Shown: positions 45,479 through 53,067 of the stretch, piece by piece
How positions within the stretch are numbered: position 1 is the first letter of the stretch
Layout of the letters: each line of letters starts with the position of its first letter
Assembly (NCBI RefSeq): GCF_009767915.1
Contig: NZ_WSRP01000002.1
Coordinates: 53,071-117,070, forward strand
DNA length: 64,000 nucleotides
Source of the DNA: Parasutterella muris
GTDB taxonomy: Bacteria > Pseudomonadota > Gammaproteobacteria > Burkholderiales > Burkholderiaceae_F
Direction: 5' to 3'
Notes under the pieces: model-generated
What the model was told of the DNA's origin: nothing
Databases searched by the model: none
What the model saw: only the letters and a program-made list of their open reading frames with translations
Translations under genes and position numbers: made by a program

Positions 45479-46819
45479 TTACTTCTGCTCTTCCTGTTCA
45501 GAGTCCTCCGATGCAGAGGTCTGCTCTTTCTTATCATCAACCTTCGTGACAAGTATCTGATCGATTCTGTGCCGCTCAACGTCGATCACTTCAAAACGAT
45601 AACCTTCGTAGACAAATCGGTCCGTCAGCTTCGGAATTTTTCTCAGCATATACATCATAAAACCCGCAACCGTTTCGTAGGTTTCATCCTCCGGCAGGGG
45701 ACCAAAATCGAACACACGCTCTAAATCGTCAATCGGAGTCGCGCCGTCAATCAGCCAAGAGCCGTCATCGCGCTGCACAATCTGCGCCTCATCCGGCGTC
45801 AGAACAAATTCGCCCATCACAGTACTCATGATGTCATTGAGCGTAATCACACCAACAGTCAGCGCATATTCATTCAGCACCACCGCAAAGTCGGAGCGCT
45901 GATTTTTGAACAATTCCAGAACCTCTGAAAGAGTGAGCGAATCGGGAACCGCAGGGATTGAAGAAATGCAGTTCTGATCTTTAAGAGAGAAGGTCTTGCC
46001 TTCAATGACGCGGCGAAGCAGGTCTTTTGCGTCGACATAGCCGATAACATGGTCAATGTCGCGGTCGCAGACCGGGAATTTATTGTGCGGGCTTTCCGCA
46101 ATCTTCTTTGTGATGCTTTCGTAGCTCTCGTCAAGCGTGAAGTAAACCACATATTCACGCGCCGTCATCGCACTCGGAACAAGCCTGCTTTCCAAATCCA
46201 TCACGTTTTCAATTGCTGCCTGCTCCGTCGGAGCGATAAGCCCCGCTGCCGCCCCTGCATCTACCGTCGCAACAATATCCTCACTCGTCAGACGGGTTTT
46301 ATTCTGAGTCGGCAGCCCGAGCATCTTCATAATGGAATTGGAAATAATTGTGAGAACCCACACAAAAGGCTTGAGCAGGCGAATCAGCACCTGCATGGAA
46401 CCGATGAGGCGGACGGATATCTCCTCAGGCTTTGACATCCCGATGCGTTTTGGGATGAGGTCGGCAAAAATAATGAAAAGAATCGTCACTACAACAAATG
46501 AACAGACAAACGACGTCGTGTCCAGATACTGCTGAGGAAGAATCGGCTCAAGAAGTGTGTTGAAAATTCCCTTAAACGCAGGCTCACCTACGATACCGCC
46601 GAGAATGGCGACCGCATTAATGCCGATTTGAATCACGGAAAAGAAGGGACCCGGCTTTTCCTGCAGATTCAGCACTTCCTGCGCTCGGCTGTCTCCGGCT
46701 TCCGCCATTTGCGTCAAACGAACACGACGCGAGCCGGCCAGTGAAATTTCAGAGATAGCAAAGTACGCCGCCGCAAGAATCAGCAGAAAAATAGCAAAAA
46801 TTTTCAGTGTTAAATCCAT
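45479..46819 (-). CDS. CNNM/HlyC-CorC family membrane protein with CBS domains
   Basis: A 446-residue protein. The N-terminal CNNM membrane domain has about three hydrophobic spans (first span KIFAIFLLILAAAYFAISEIS; SVIQIGINAVAILGGIVGE). Two CBS domains occupy about residues 210-335, and a C-terminal CorC_HlyC domain (about 350-430, IDGATPIDDLERVF) follows. The family is linked to Mg2+/Co2+ efflux or ion homeostasis; 'hemolysin' in older names is misleading. The C-terminal 15 residues are Ser/Glu-rich. GAGGGGA precedes the ATG. Confidence 0.88.
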   Translation of the reverse strand: MDLTLKIFAIFLLILAAAYFAISEISLAGSRRVRLTQMAEAGDSRAQEVLNLQEKPGPFFSVIQIGINAVAILGGIVGEPAFKGIFNTLLEPILPQQYLDTTSFVCSFVVVTILFIIFADLIPKRIGMSKPEEISVRLIGSMQVLIRLLKPFVWVLTIISNSIMKMLGLPTQNKTRLTSEDIVATVDAGAAAGLIAPTEQAAIENVMDLESRLVPSAMTAREYVVYFTLDESYESITKKIAESPHNKFPVCDRDIDHVIGYVDAKDLLRRVIEGKTFSLKDQNCISSIPAVPDSLTLSEVLELFKNQRSDFAVVLNEYALTVGVITLNDIMSTVMGEFVLTPDEAQIVQRDDGSWLIDGATPIDDLERVFDFGPLPEDETYETVAGFMMYMLRKIPKLTDRFVYEGYRFEVIDVERHRIDQILVTKVDDKKEQTSASEDSEQEEQK

Positions 46820-46889
46820 AAAGTCCCCTCAAATTGATACACATAGGTACAAGCCTACCAAATAGAAAGGACCTGCGGCGGATACCAGA

Positions 46890-47195
46890 CTATAGATAGG
46901 GGTTAATATTGCACAGACGAGCCTTCCTTAAATCATCTCTTAAGGTTTCGGCTTCGCCCATAAAATGAAGAATCAGTGCCAGAGAGTTGGCGTCCAGCTC
47001 AAACACCCGGCGCAGGTTTTCCGCCCGATGCGTTATACGAAACGTCGCGGAGCGGAATCGTCCGTTGCTTAAAAATTCATCAAAGGCACCCAGCTCCTGC
47101 AGTTCGTCAAAAACCTTCAGCGGAAAACCGCTCATTTCTCGGAACTCCTCGGGGCTCAGCGTCGTACGAATCTCAGTCACAATCGCAGTGCTCAT
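46890..47195 (-). CDS. cbpM: CbpM-like chaperone modulator
   Basis: A 101-residue protein directly downstream of the CbpA-like J-protein, the standard position of CbpM. Its helical, MerR-like N-terminal half (TLSPEEFREMSGFPLKVFDELQELGA) fits the family, and the remainder is helical. CbpM binds the J domain and restrains CbpA. Sequence similarity is modest, so the call rests partly on context. It has a strong AGGAGGAA site and lies 11 bases after cbpA. Confidence 0.6.
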   Translation of the reverse strand: MSTAIVTEIRTTLSPEEFREMSGFPLKVFDELQELGAFDEFLSNGRFRSATFRITHRAENLRRVFELDANSLALILHFMGEAETLRDDLRKARLCNINPYL

Positions 47196-47206
47196 AGCCG
47201 TTCCTC

Positions 47207-48139
47207 CTACAAATTCTCTCTAGGGTTAAACGTTGAAACCTCTGAGAGCCTCTTATAAAGCTCTTTCTCCTCTTCGGTGGGAGCGGGAGGAACAACAATA
47301 GAAATCACGAGATACATGTCTCCGGCAGCACCCTTCTTGTTCGGGAACCCCTTTCCCGCGATACGGATCTTTTGACCGGCTTTAGCACCGGCCGGCACCT
47401 TAACGGAAATCTTGCCGCCTGAAAGCGTCGGTATCACAGCTTCTGTGCCAAGCACCGCCTCATACGGTGCAAGCGGAACGGTCAGATAAACATCGCGCCC
47501 GTCAACACGGAAACGTCCGCCTTCACTGATGTTGATCGTAATGTAGAGATTGCCGTTCGGACCGCCGTTATAGCCCGGGCCGCCCTTGCCTGCCAAACGC
47601 ATTCTCTGGCCGCTGATCGTTCCTGCGGGAACCTTGACCTCCAGAGTCTTGGTGACGTGACGCACCCTGCCGTCGGCTCCGGCCTCTGGTTCACGAAGCG
47701 AGAGACTGACTGTGGTGCCGTTAAAGGCCTGTTCCGGCGTAATCTGAACTTCCGCATTCAGATCCTCGCCCGCCTCTGGCTGACGAGCGCGAGAGGCGCC
47801 CATATGCGAGAACAGATCGGAAAAATCAAACCCGCTGTCGCCGAAATCAAATCCGCCAAAGCCGGAAGCACCGGCTCCGCCGAAACCGCCCCATCCCGGA
47901 GGCGGCTCAAAATTGCTTCCGTCGCGGCGCTGACCGAGCTGGTCATATGCGGCGCGTTTTTCAGGATCCGACAGCGTCTGATAGGCCTCATTGACGTCCT
48001 TGAATTTCACCTCCGCGTCCTTCTCTTTAGAAACGTCGGGATGGTATTTGTGCGCAAGCTTTCGGAAGGCTTTCTTGATATCTGTCTCAGAAGCTCCGCG
48101 TTCCACTCCTAAAATTTTGTAGTAATCCTTGTATTCCAT
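47207..48139 (-). CDS. cbpA: DnaJ-family co-chaperone, CbpA-like
   Basis: A 310-residue class B J-protein. The J domain occupies residues 1-68 with HPD at 33-35 (KYHPDVS). A Gly/Phe-rich linker ([19 protein letters not shown]) follows, then two C-terminal substrate-binding beta domains from about residue 125. The CxxCxGxG zinc domain of DnaJ is absent, which separates it from DnaJ. It stimulates DnaK's ATPase. GAGGAC precedes the ATG. A short inverted repeat TAGAGA-N9-TCTCTA lies upstream at 48153-48173. Confidence 0.88.
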   Translation of the reverse strand: MEYKDYYKILGVERGASETDIKKAFRKLAHKYHPDVSKEKDAEVKFKDVNEAYQTLSDPEKRAAYDQLGQRRDGSNFEPPPGWGGFGGAGASGFGGFDFGDSGFDFSDLFSHMGASRARQPEAGEDLNAEVQITPEQAFNGTTVSLSLREPEAGADGRVRHVTKTLEVKVPAGTISGQRMRLAGKGGPGYNGGPNGNLYITINISEGGRFRVDGRDVYLTVPLAPYEAVLGTEAVIPTLSGGKISVKVPAGAKAGQKIRIAGKGFPNKKGAAGDMYLVISIVVPPAPTEEEKELYKRLSEVSTFNPRENL

Positions 48140-48313
48140 AACAAGTCCTCTTTAGAGATTTGATTAGTCTCTACTGTTTGTCCCGAATATGTTGAAGCCC
48201 AGACTAAAAATGGGCAGATGCGGACATTGAATTTAGTCCCTGAAAAACATTTTCCGGCGTGCTGCTTATGGTAAAAAATAATTACGTTGTTAATTCCATT
48301 TGGAGAAATCAAA

Positions 48314-49336
48314 ATGAAAAAAACACTGACTGCCGCGGGCCTTGTCGCGGCTTCGTTCGCCTTTGCCGCAGCCGCCTCCGCGGGCACCGTTCTGGACAAA
48401 GTTAAATCCAGCGGAGTCGTCGTCTGCGGCGTGAACACTGCTGCGCCCGGCTTCTCAAACGCTGACAGCCAGGGAAACTGGACCGGTCTGGATGTTGATT
48501 ACTGCCGCGCTCTGGCCGCCGCGGTCCTGGGCGATGCAACCAAAGTTAAGTTCGTTCCCCTCAACTCTCCACAGCGCTTCTCTGCGCTTCAGGCCGGAGA
48601 AATCGACGTGCTCGCCCGCAACACTACCTGGAACCTGACTCGTGACGCCTCCTTAGGCGCAGTCTTCGTCGGCACTAACTACTATGACGGACAGGGCTTC
48701 CTGGTTCCGAAGAAACTGAACGTCAAGTCTGCCAAACAGCTTAACGGCGCCACTATCTGCGTACAGTCCGGAACCAGCAGCGAACCGAGCGTCGCCGACT
48801 ATTTCAAGTCCAACAACATGAAATACAAGGCTGTAGTCTTTGATACCACTGAAGCAACTCAGGGCGCTTTCCTCTCCGGACGCTGCCAGGTTTACACCAC
48901 TGACATGAGCGACCTCGCCGGCGCCAGAACAAAGGCCGCCAACCCTGATGACTACATTATTCTTCCTGAAGTCATCTCCAAAGAACCGCTCGGACCTGCC
49001 GTTCGCCGCGGTGATAATGAATGGTTCCAGATCGCCCGCTGGGTGCTGAACGCCATGATTGAGGCCGAAGAAAAAGGCATTACATCCGCTAATGTCGACG
49101 AGCTACGTAAAACCAGCACCGACCCCAATGTGAAGCGTCTGACCGGTGCAGGCGACGATACCGGCAAACTTCTCGGTCTGGACAAGGATTGGTCCTATCG
49201 CATCGTCAAACAGGTCGGCAATTACGGTGAGAGCTTCGAAAAAAATCTCGGACCGAAGACTCCGCTTGCTCTGCCCCGCGGTATCAACAACCAGTGGACT
49301 AACGGCGGCATCCTGTATGCGCCTCCTGTCCGCTAA
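48314..49336 (+). CDS. Amino-acid ABC transporter periplasmic binding protein (AapJ/BztA-like)
   Basis: A 340-residue binding protein with a Sec signal peptide (MKKTLTAAGLVAASFAFAAA, cleavage near ASA-GTV). The solute-binding family 3 fold has GVVVCGVNTAAPGFSN, WTGLDVDYCRALAAAVLGD and LNGATICVQSGTSSE. These match the general L-amino-acid binding proteins of Aap/Bzt systems. The ATG follows GGAG; longer in-frame starts would spoil the signal peptide. It is the first gene of the transporter operon. Confidence 0.9.
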   Translation: MKKTLTAAGLVAASFAFAAAASAGTVLDKVKSSGVVVCGVNTAAPGFSNADSQGNWTGLDVDYCRALAAAVLGDATKVKFVPLNSPQRFSALQAGEIDVLARNTTWNLTRDASLGAVFVGTNYYDGQGFLVPKKLNVKSAKQLNGATICVQSGTSSEPSVADYFKSNNMKYKAVVFDTTEATQGAFLSGRCQVYTTDMSDLAGARTKAANPDDYIILPEVISKEPLGPAVRRGDNEWFQIARWVLNAMIEAEEKGITSANVDELRKTSTDPNVKRLTGAGDDTGKLLGLDKDWSYRIVKQVGNYGESFEKNLGPKTPLALPRGINNQWTNGGILYAPPVR

Positions 49337-49367
49337 AATCTAGTTTCGACTAATAACAGCTATCACT

Positions 49368-49392
49368 GAGGCAGGTCTGTCCGACCTGTCTC
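49368..49392 (+). other. Intercistronic RNA hairpin between binding protein and permease
   Basis: Stem GAGGCAGGTC / GACCTGTCTC (ten pairs, one G-U) with a five-base loop and no following U-run, so it is not a classic terminator. Such hairpins after binding-protein genes usually protect the upstream mRNA and give excess binding protein over permease (known pattern; inferred here). Confidence 0.7.
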
Positions 49393-49410
49393 ATCATTAT
49401 TATTAAAACT

Positions 49411-50568
49411 ATGAATCGGCACGGCGACGAGGCTTTCCACAGGCGGGAGAAATCAAGAAAAAAGAAAGCGTTTATCTGGCAGTTCATTCTGCTTGCTGCG
49501 CTTTTAGTAATTTTCGGAAGCTTCGCATTTAACATCTCATCCAACCTCGCAGCAAGAAATATTCATTCCGGCTTCGGTTTCCTAAGCGAGAGCGCGGGTT
49601 TTGAACTGGGAGAATCGCTCATCAGCTTCAGCTCGACAGAATCGTACGGACGAGCGTTTTTGGCCGGCCTGCTCAATACCATTCGTGTTGCGGCAGTTTC
49701 CATTATTACCGCCACAGTCCTCGGCATCATCGTCGGCTTAATGAGACTGTCCAAACATCCGCTGCTGAAGTTTCTGGGGGCGGCGCATGTCGAGTTCTAT
49801 CGAAACATCCCTCTTATCGTTCAGTTGCTGCTGATCTATCTGCTGATCACGGAACTGCTTCCCGATTCAACGGAAGCGCTGCATTTCGGCTCTTGGGCCC
49901 TGCTTTCCAAAGCCGGACTGCAGTACGCAGTCCCGACAGATTTTCATGCAGCCGCCGCAGCCTCAGCCGTTTCAGCGATCCTGTGTTTTATTTTCTGCAG
50001 AAGAACTTTTATTAAAACTTATACCGGCCTGATCTCCAGTACATTAGCGCTCGGCTGCGCCTTATTGGCGGGCGGCGCGGTCTGGTTCGCCGCGGGCATT
50101 ATTTTCGGCTGGTCCAAACCTGAACTTCAGGGTTTTGCGATCGAAGGCGGCAGCTCCCTTTCTCCGGAATTCCTTGCTCTTTGGATCGGTCTGACACTGT
50201 TCACCTCCTCAGCAATTGCAGAGATTATTCGTGCCGGCGTACTCGCAGTCCCTAAGGGACAATGGAACGCGGCTCTTTCACTCGGCATGACGCAGATGGA
50301 AACCGTCAGCTACGTTATCTTTCCTCAGGCCCTCAAACTCGCTGTACCTCCGCTTGCCAGTCAGTATATGAATCTGACAAAGAACTCTTCCTTGGCGGTG
50401 GTGGTCGGCTATCCGGATCTTGTGTCGATCGGCAATTCAACGATCAACTTAAACGGACAGGCACTGGAAGTCATCGTCATCATCATGTCGGTATATCTGG
50501 TCCTGAACCTCATTATTTCCGTCCTGATGAATAAAGTTAATGCTTTGGTGACCAGGGGGGCGCGATGA
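49411..50568 (+). CDS. Amino-acid ABC transporter permease (AapQ/BztB-like)
   Basis: A 385-residue permease with several hydrophobic spans, one near residues 25-48. The HisM-type EAA loop RAGVLAVPKGQWNAALSLGMTQ lies near residue 275, where it would contact an ATPase. Length and the large insert between spans match AapQ rather than the short HisQ type. It is 74 bases after the binding-protein gene and overlaps the next permease by four bases. Confidence 0.88.
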   Translation: MNRHGDEAFHRREKSRKKKAFIWQFILLAALLVIFGSFAFNISSNLAARNIHSGFGFLSESAGFELGESLISFSSTESYGRAFLAGLLNTIRVAAVSIITATVLGIIVGLMRLSKHPLLKFLGAAHVEFYRNIPLIVQLLLIYLLITELLPDSTEALHFGSWALLSKAGLQYAVPTDFHAAAAASAVSAILCFIFCRRTFIKTYTGLISSTLALGCALLAGGAVWFAAGIIFGWSKPELQGFAIEGGSSLSPEFLALWIGLTLFTSSAIAEIIRAGVLAVPKGQWNAALSLGMTQMETVSYVIFPQALKLAVPPLASQYMNLTKNSSLAVVVGYPDLVSIGNSTINLNGQALEVIVIIMSVYLVLNLIISVLMNKVNALVTRGAR

Positions 50569-51689
50569 AACATCATCAAAACCGCGGACTGGCATACTCT
50601 CTGCGCTCTTCGCTCTTTTATTCTCCAATCGCTTCCGTAATCACGCTCGGGCTATTTCTATTCGTGGGTGCCGCAGGCTGGTACGCTTGGAAATGGGGTG
50701 TTTCCGACGCTATTTTCAGAGCTGACTTTCAGGCCTGTCTGAAAAATCATGACGGAGCCTGCTGGGGATTTGTCGCGGAAAAGTGGCGTCTGATCATTTT
50801 CGGCCGCTTCCCCTACGATGAACAATGGCGGTCCGCCGTCGGCACCAGCTCAGTCCTTCTTATGCTGTTTGTCTCCGCATTCCCTCAAACCTGGACCAAG
50901 ACCGGTATAAAGATCCTCGGTGCACTCTGGCTCGCCGCTCTGGCAGCGTTTTTCATCTTCATGAGAGGAGGTATTTTCGGCCTGAGCTCCATCGACCCGG
51001 ACTATTGGGGCGGCCTGCCTCTGACAATCATTCTGACGCTTTTCGGCATGACGGCTTCAGCTCCGATCGGCATTCTTCTTGCGATCGGTCGCACTTCCAA
51101 ACTAACCGCCATCCGTAATATCTGCATCGGTTATATCGAATTGGTCCGCGGCGTGCCGCTGATTACAGTTCTCTTCGTGGCCTCTTTCATCTTCCCGCTC
51201 ATTCTCCCGCCGGGCTGGAGAATCGATGCGTTCTGGCGAATCGTCATCGGTATCGTGCTGTTTCAGGCCGCTTATATGGCTGAAACCGTCCGAGGCGGTC
51301 TGCAGACCATACCGAAGGGGCAGTTTGAGGCCGCGGCCGCACTCGGACTGAATAAGTTTCAGACTTATGTTTCAGCGATCCTGCCGCAGGCGCTCGCCGC
51401 GATTATCCCGGCTTTTGTCAATAATCTGCTTTCAACCTTCATGGACACTTCCCTTGTCACGATCGTCTCCATGTATGACCTCACCGGAAGCCTTCGTCTC
51501 GCTTTGGGTGATCCCAATTGGCGCAACTTCTTCCTTGAAGGGTATTTGTTCATCGCCATAATCTACCTTGTATTCAGCTTTATTATGTCCCGCTACAGTG
51601 TTTGGCTGGAACAGCGAATTCTAAAAAAGAAACAAATGGCGGCTCAGGAAGGACAAAAAAATGACGATGCAGATCGTGTTGGAACATGA
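50565..51689 (+). CDS. Amino-acid ABC transporter permease (AapM/BztC-like)
   Basis: A 374-residue permease paired with the preceding one. The EAA loop is RGGLQTIPKGQFEAAAALGLNK, near residue 245, and the end FSFIMSRYSVWLEQR is typical of the family. GGGGGG precedes the ATG, which overlaps the upstream stop. The expected ATP-binding subunit gene (aapP/bztD) does not follow; the next gene is a DUF1857-like protein overlapping by 29 bases. Confidence 0.88.
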   Translation: MKHHQNRGLAYSLRSSLFYSPIASVITLGLFLFVGAAGWYAWKWGVSDAIFRADFQACLKNHDGACWGFVAEKWRLIIFGRFPYDEQWRSAVGTSSVLLMLFVSAFPQTWTKTGIKILGALWLAALAAFFIFMRGGIFGLSSIDPDYWGGLPLTIILTLFGMTASAPIGILLAIGRTSKLTAIRNICIGYIELVRGVPLITVLFVASFIFPLILPPGWRIDAFWRIVIGIVLFQAAYMAETVRGGLQTIPKGQFEAAAALGLNKFQTYVSAILPQALAAIIPAFVNNLLSTFMDTSLVTIVSMYDLTGSLRLALGDPNWRNFFLEGYLFIAIIYLVFSFIMSRYSVWLEQRILKKKQMAAQEGQKNDDADRVGT

Positions 51690-52155
51690 AGTAAAAATCG
51701 GAAGTGAAGAAAACCGCTTCGAGCGTGAGCAGGTATGGCAGGCGCTGACTTACGTCTTACTGAATCGACATAAATTCAGTGACCTCTTTACCGAAATCGA
51801 GGCGATCGAACGCAAAGAAGAACCTGGGAAAATAACCCAGAAACTGCGCGTGCAGATGCACAGCGGCCACTGCATTGAAGAAGTGCTCGAATTTTTCCCT
51901 GAGGATCACGTTCTTACGACAATTGACTCGGCTGCGCATAATCCGAGATCCACACTCGAAATCAGAATCGTGCGCAATGACAACGGTCAGTACGCGCTGC
52001 ACTTCACGTATAAAGAAGATTTAAAGGAAAAGGCAGAAAGAAAATTGGAACACCCGCGCGAAATACAAGGGCTCATCCATAACGCGTGGAAATTAAAAGA
52101 TGAAGAGCTGACCGCAGGGGTACTCGGACTGCTACTGAAAGGGAATGTAAAGTAA
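51661..52155 (+). CDS. DUF1857-like SRPBCC-fold protein
   Basis: A 164-residue soluble protein resembling the DUF1857/AtaL-like group of the SRPBCC (START-like) superfamily. It has EHEVKIG near the start and FEREQVWQALTYVLL, corresponding to the family's LTReqvW. Function is unknown. The ATG follows AAGGAC and lies inside the last 29 bases of the permease gene, so the gene is translationally coupled to a transporter. It sits where an ATPase gene is normally found. It shows no ATP-binding motif. A strong terminator follows. Confidence 0.65.
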   Translation: MTMQIVLEHEVKIGSEENRFEREQVWQALTYVLLNRHKFSDLFTEIEAIERKEEPGKITQKLRVQMHSGHCIEEVLEFFPEDHVLTTIDSAAHNPRSTLEIRIVRNDNGQYALHFTYKEDLKEKAERKLEHPREIQGLIHNAWKLKDEELTAGVLGLLLKGNVK

Positions 52156-52197
52156 CTGCGCTAAGGCCGCCTGCGCAGACCGTCTGAAGCAAACAAG

Positions 52198-52230
52198 AAA
52201 CCCTCCGAAGGAGATTCCGACGGAGGGTTT
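52198..52230. terminator. Intrinsic terminator of the amino-acid transporter operon
   Basis: A ten-base-pair stem AAACCCTCCG / CGGAGGGTTT with a 13-base loop, 42 bases after the DUF1857-like stop. Its A/T feet could also end the converging ahpC transcript. Confidence 0.85.
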
Positions 52231-52278
52231 GGAAACTATGAATCAGACAAAATCGCTTTGTATAAGCGAGACTCTGTC

Positions 52279-52842
52279 TTAGATCGCACCGACGAGGTCG
52301 ATAGACGGCTTCAGAGTGTCTTTACCGGGTTTCCATTTGGCCGGGCAGACCATGCCGGGGTTGGCTTCAATGAACTGAGCAGCCTGAACCTTGCGCAGAA
52401 GTTCCTTAGCGTCACGACCGATGCCTTCGTCATGGATTTCGCAGGCAACGATACGGCCGTTCGGATTGATCACGAAAGTGCCGCGCTGAGCAAGACCGGC
52501 AGACTCAATCATCACGCCGAAATTGCGAGAGAGCTGACCTGTCGGATCGCCAAGCATCGGGAACTGAACCTTTTTAATGGCTTCAGAAGAGTCGTGCCAA
52601 GCTTTGTGAGCAAAATGCGTATCTGTGGAAACAGAGTAAATTTCGCAGCCGATCTTCTGGAATTCAGCATAGTTGTCAGCGAGATCTTCAAGCTCTGTCG
52701 GGCAGACAAATGTGAAGTCAGCCGGGTAGAAGAAAACAACAGACCACTTACCTTTCAGATCGGCGTCAGTGATGGTCTTGAATTCGAATTTTTCAAAAGC
52801 CTCAGCTGTGAACGGCTGAAGCTGTGTTCCGATAAGGGACAT
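52279..52842 (-). CDS. ahpC: Alkyl hydroperoxide reductase AhpC (typical 2-Cys peroxiredoxin)
   Basis: A 187-residue peroxiredoxin. The peroxidatic Cys47 lies in FTFVCPTE and the resolving Cys166 in GMVCPAKW, so it is a typical 2-Cys enzyme of the AhpC1 type. It reduces H2O2 and organic peroxides. No ahpF reductase gene is adjacent. AAGGAG precedes the ATG. The 225-base upstream gap to the M20 gene holds candidate promoters and two inverted repeats. Confidence 0.95.
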   Translation of the reverse strand: MSLIGTQLQPFTAEAFEKFEFKTITDADLKGKWSVVFFYPADFTFVCPTELEDLADNYAEFQKIGCEIYSVSTDTHFAHKAWHDSSEAIKKVQFPMLGDPTGQLSRNFGVMIESAGLAQRGTFVINPNGRIVACEIHDEGIGRDAKELLRKVQAAQFIEANPGMVCPAKWKPGKDTLKPSIDLVGAI

Positions 52843-52870
52843 TCATTTCTCCTTTAATAAAAGTGCGACA

Positions 52871-52899
52871 ACAATATCGGACAACTTCCGGCAAATCAA
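52871..52899 (-). promoter_or_regulatory. Candidate sigma-70 promoter for ahpC
   Basis: Read on the minus strand, TTGATT (-35) and TATTGT (-10) are 17 bases apart and about 29 bases before the ahpC ATG. The -35 box abuts the inverted repeat at 52898-52925, as for an activator or repressor site. Sequence only; no start-site data. Confidence 0.4.
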
Positions 52900-52925
52900 A
52901 CCCCTTACTGGCCATTATGGGGTTT
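52898..52925. promoter_or_regulatory. Inverted repeat next to the ahpC -35 box
   Basis: AAACCCC and GGGGTTT flank 14 bases that contain the palindrome TGGCCA near the centre. The symmetry suits a dimeric regulator site. It does not resemble the ATAG-spaced OxyR motif, so no regulator is named. Read on the plus strand it is followed by CTTTT, but there is no upstream transcript there to terminate. Confidence 0.4.
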
Positions 52926-52936
52926 CTTTTAATAAC

Positions 52937-52968
52937 AACTTATATATTCTATTTATATTCAATAAGTT
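52937..52968. repeat. Inverted repeat AACTTAT-N18-ATAAGTT
   Basis: A perfect seven-base inverted repeat in the AT-rich gap between ahpC and the M20 gene. It may be an operator, UP-type or curved DNA; low base complexity makes chance a real alternative. Confidence 0.3.
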
Positions 52969-53011
52969 AAATATCATTTATTTCAATTTTTTCTTTGTAA
53001 CTCCATATTTC

Positions 53012-53040
53012 TTGCTTATTCGAACAAATCTTCATAAGAT
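53012..53040 (+). promoter_or_regulatory. Candidate sigma-70 promoter for the M20 hydrolase gene
   Basis: TTGCTT (-35) and TAAGAT (-10) are 17 bases apart and 27 bases before the ATG, which has an AGGAG site about ten bases upstream. One of the best promoter matches I see in the window. Confidence 0.5.
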
Positions 53041-53067
53041 AGGCGCTTTTAGAGGAGTTACCCACCA

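Noticed and set aside
45479..46819. 'Hemolysin' label for the CNNM/CBS protein
   Set aside because: CNNM plus CBS plus CorC_HlyC domains indicate an ion-homeostasis membrane protein; no toxin feature is present.
52898..52925. OxyR box upstream of ahpC
   Set aside because: The repeat is GC-rich with a 14-base spacer and lacks the spaced ATAG elements of OxyR sites; reported only as an unnamed inverted repeat.
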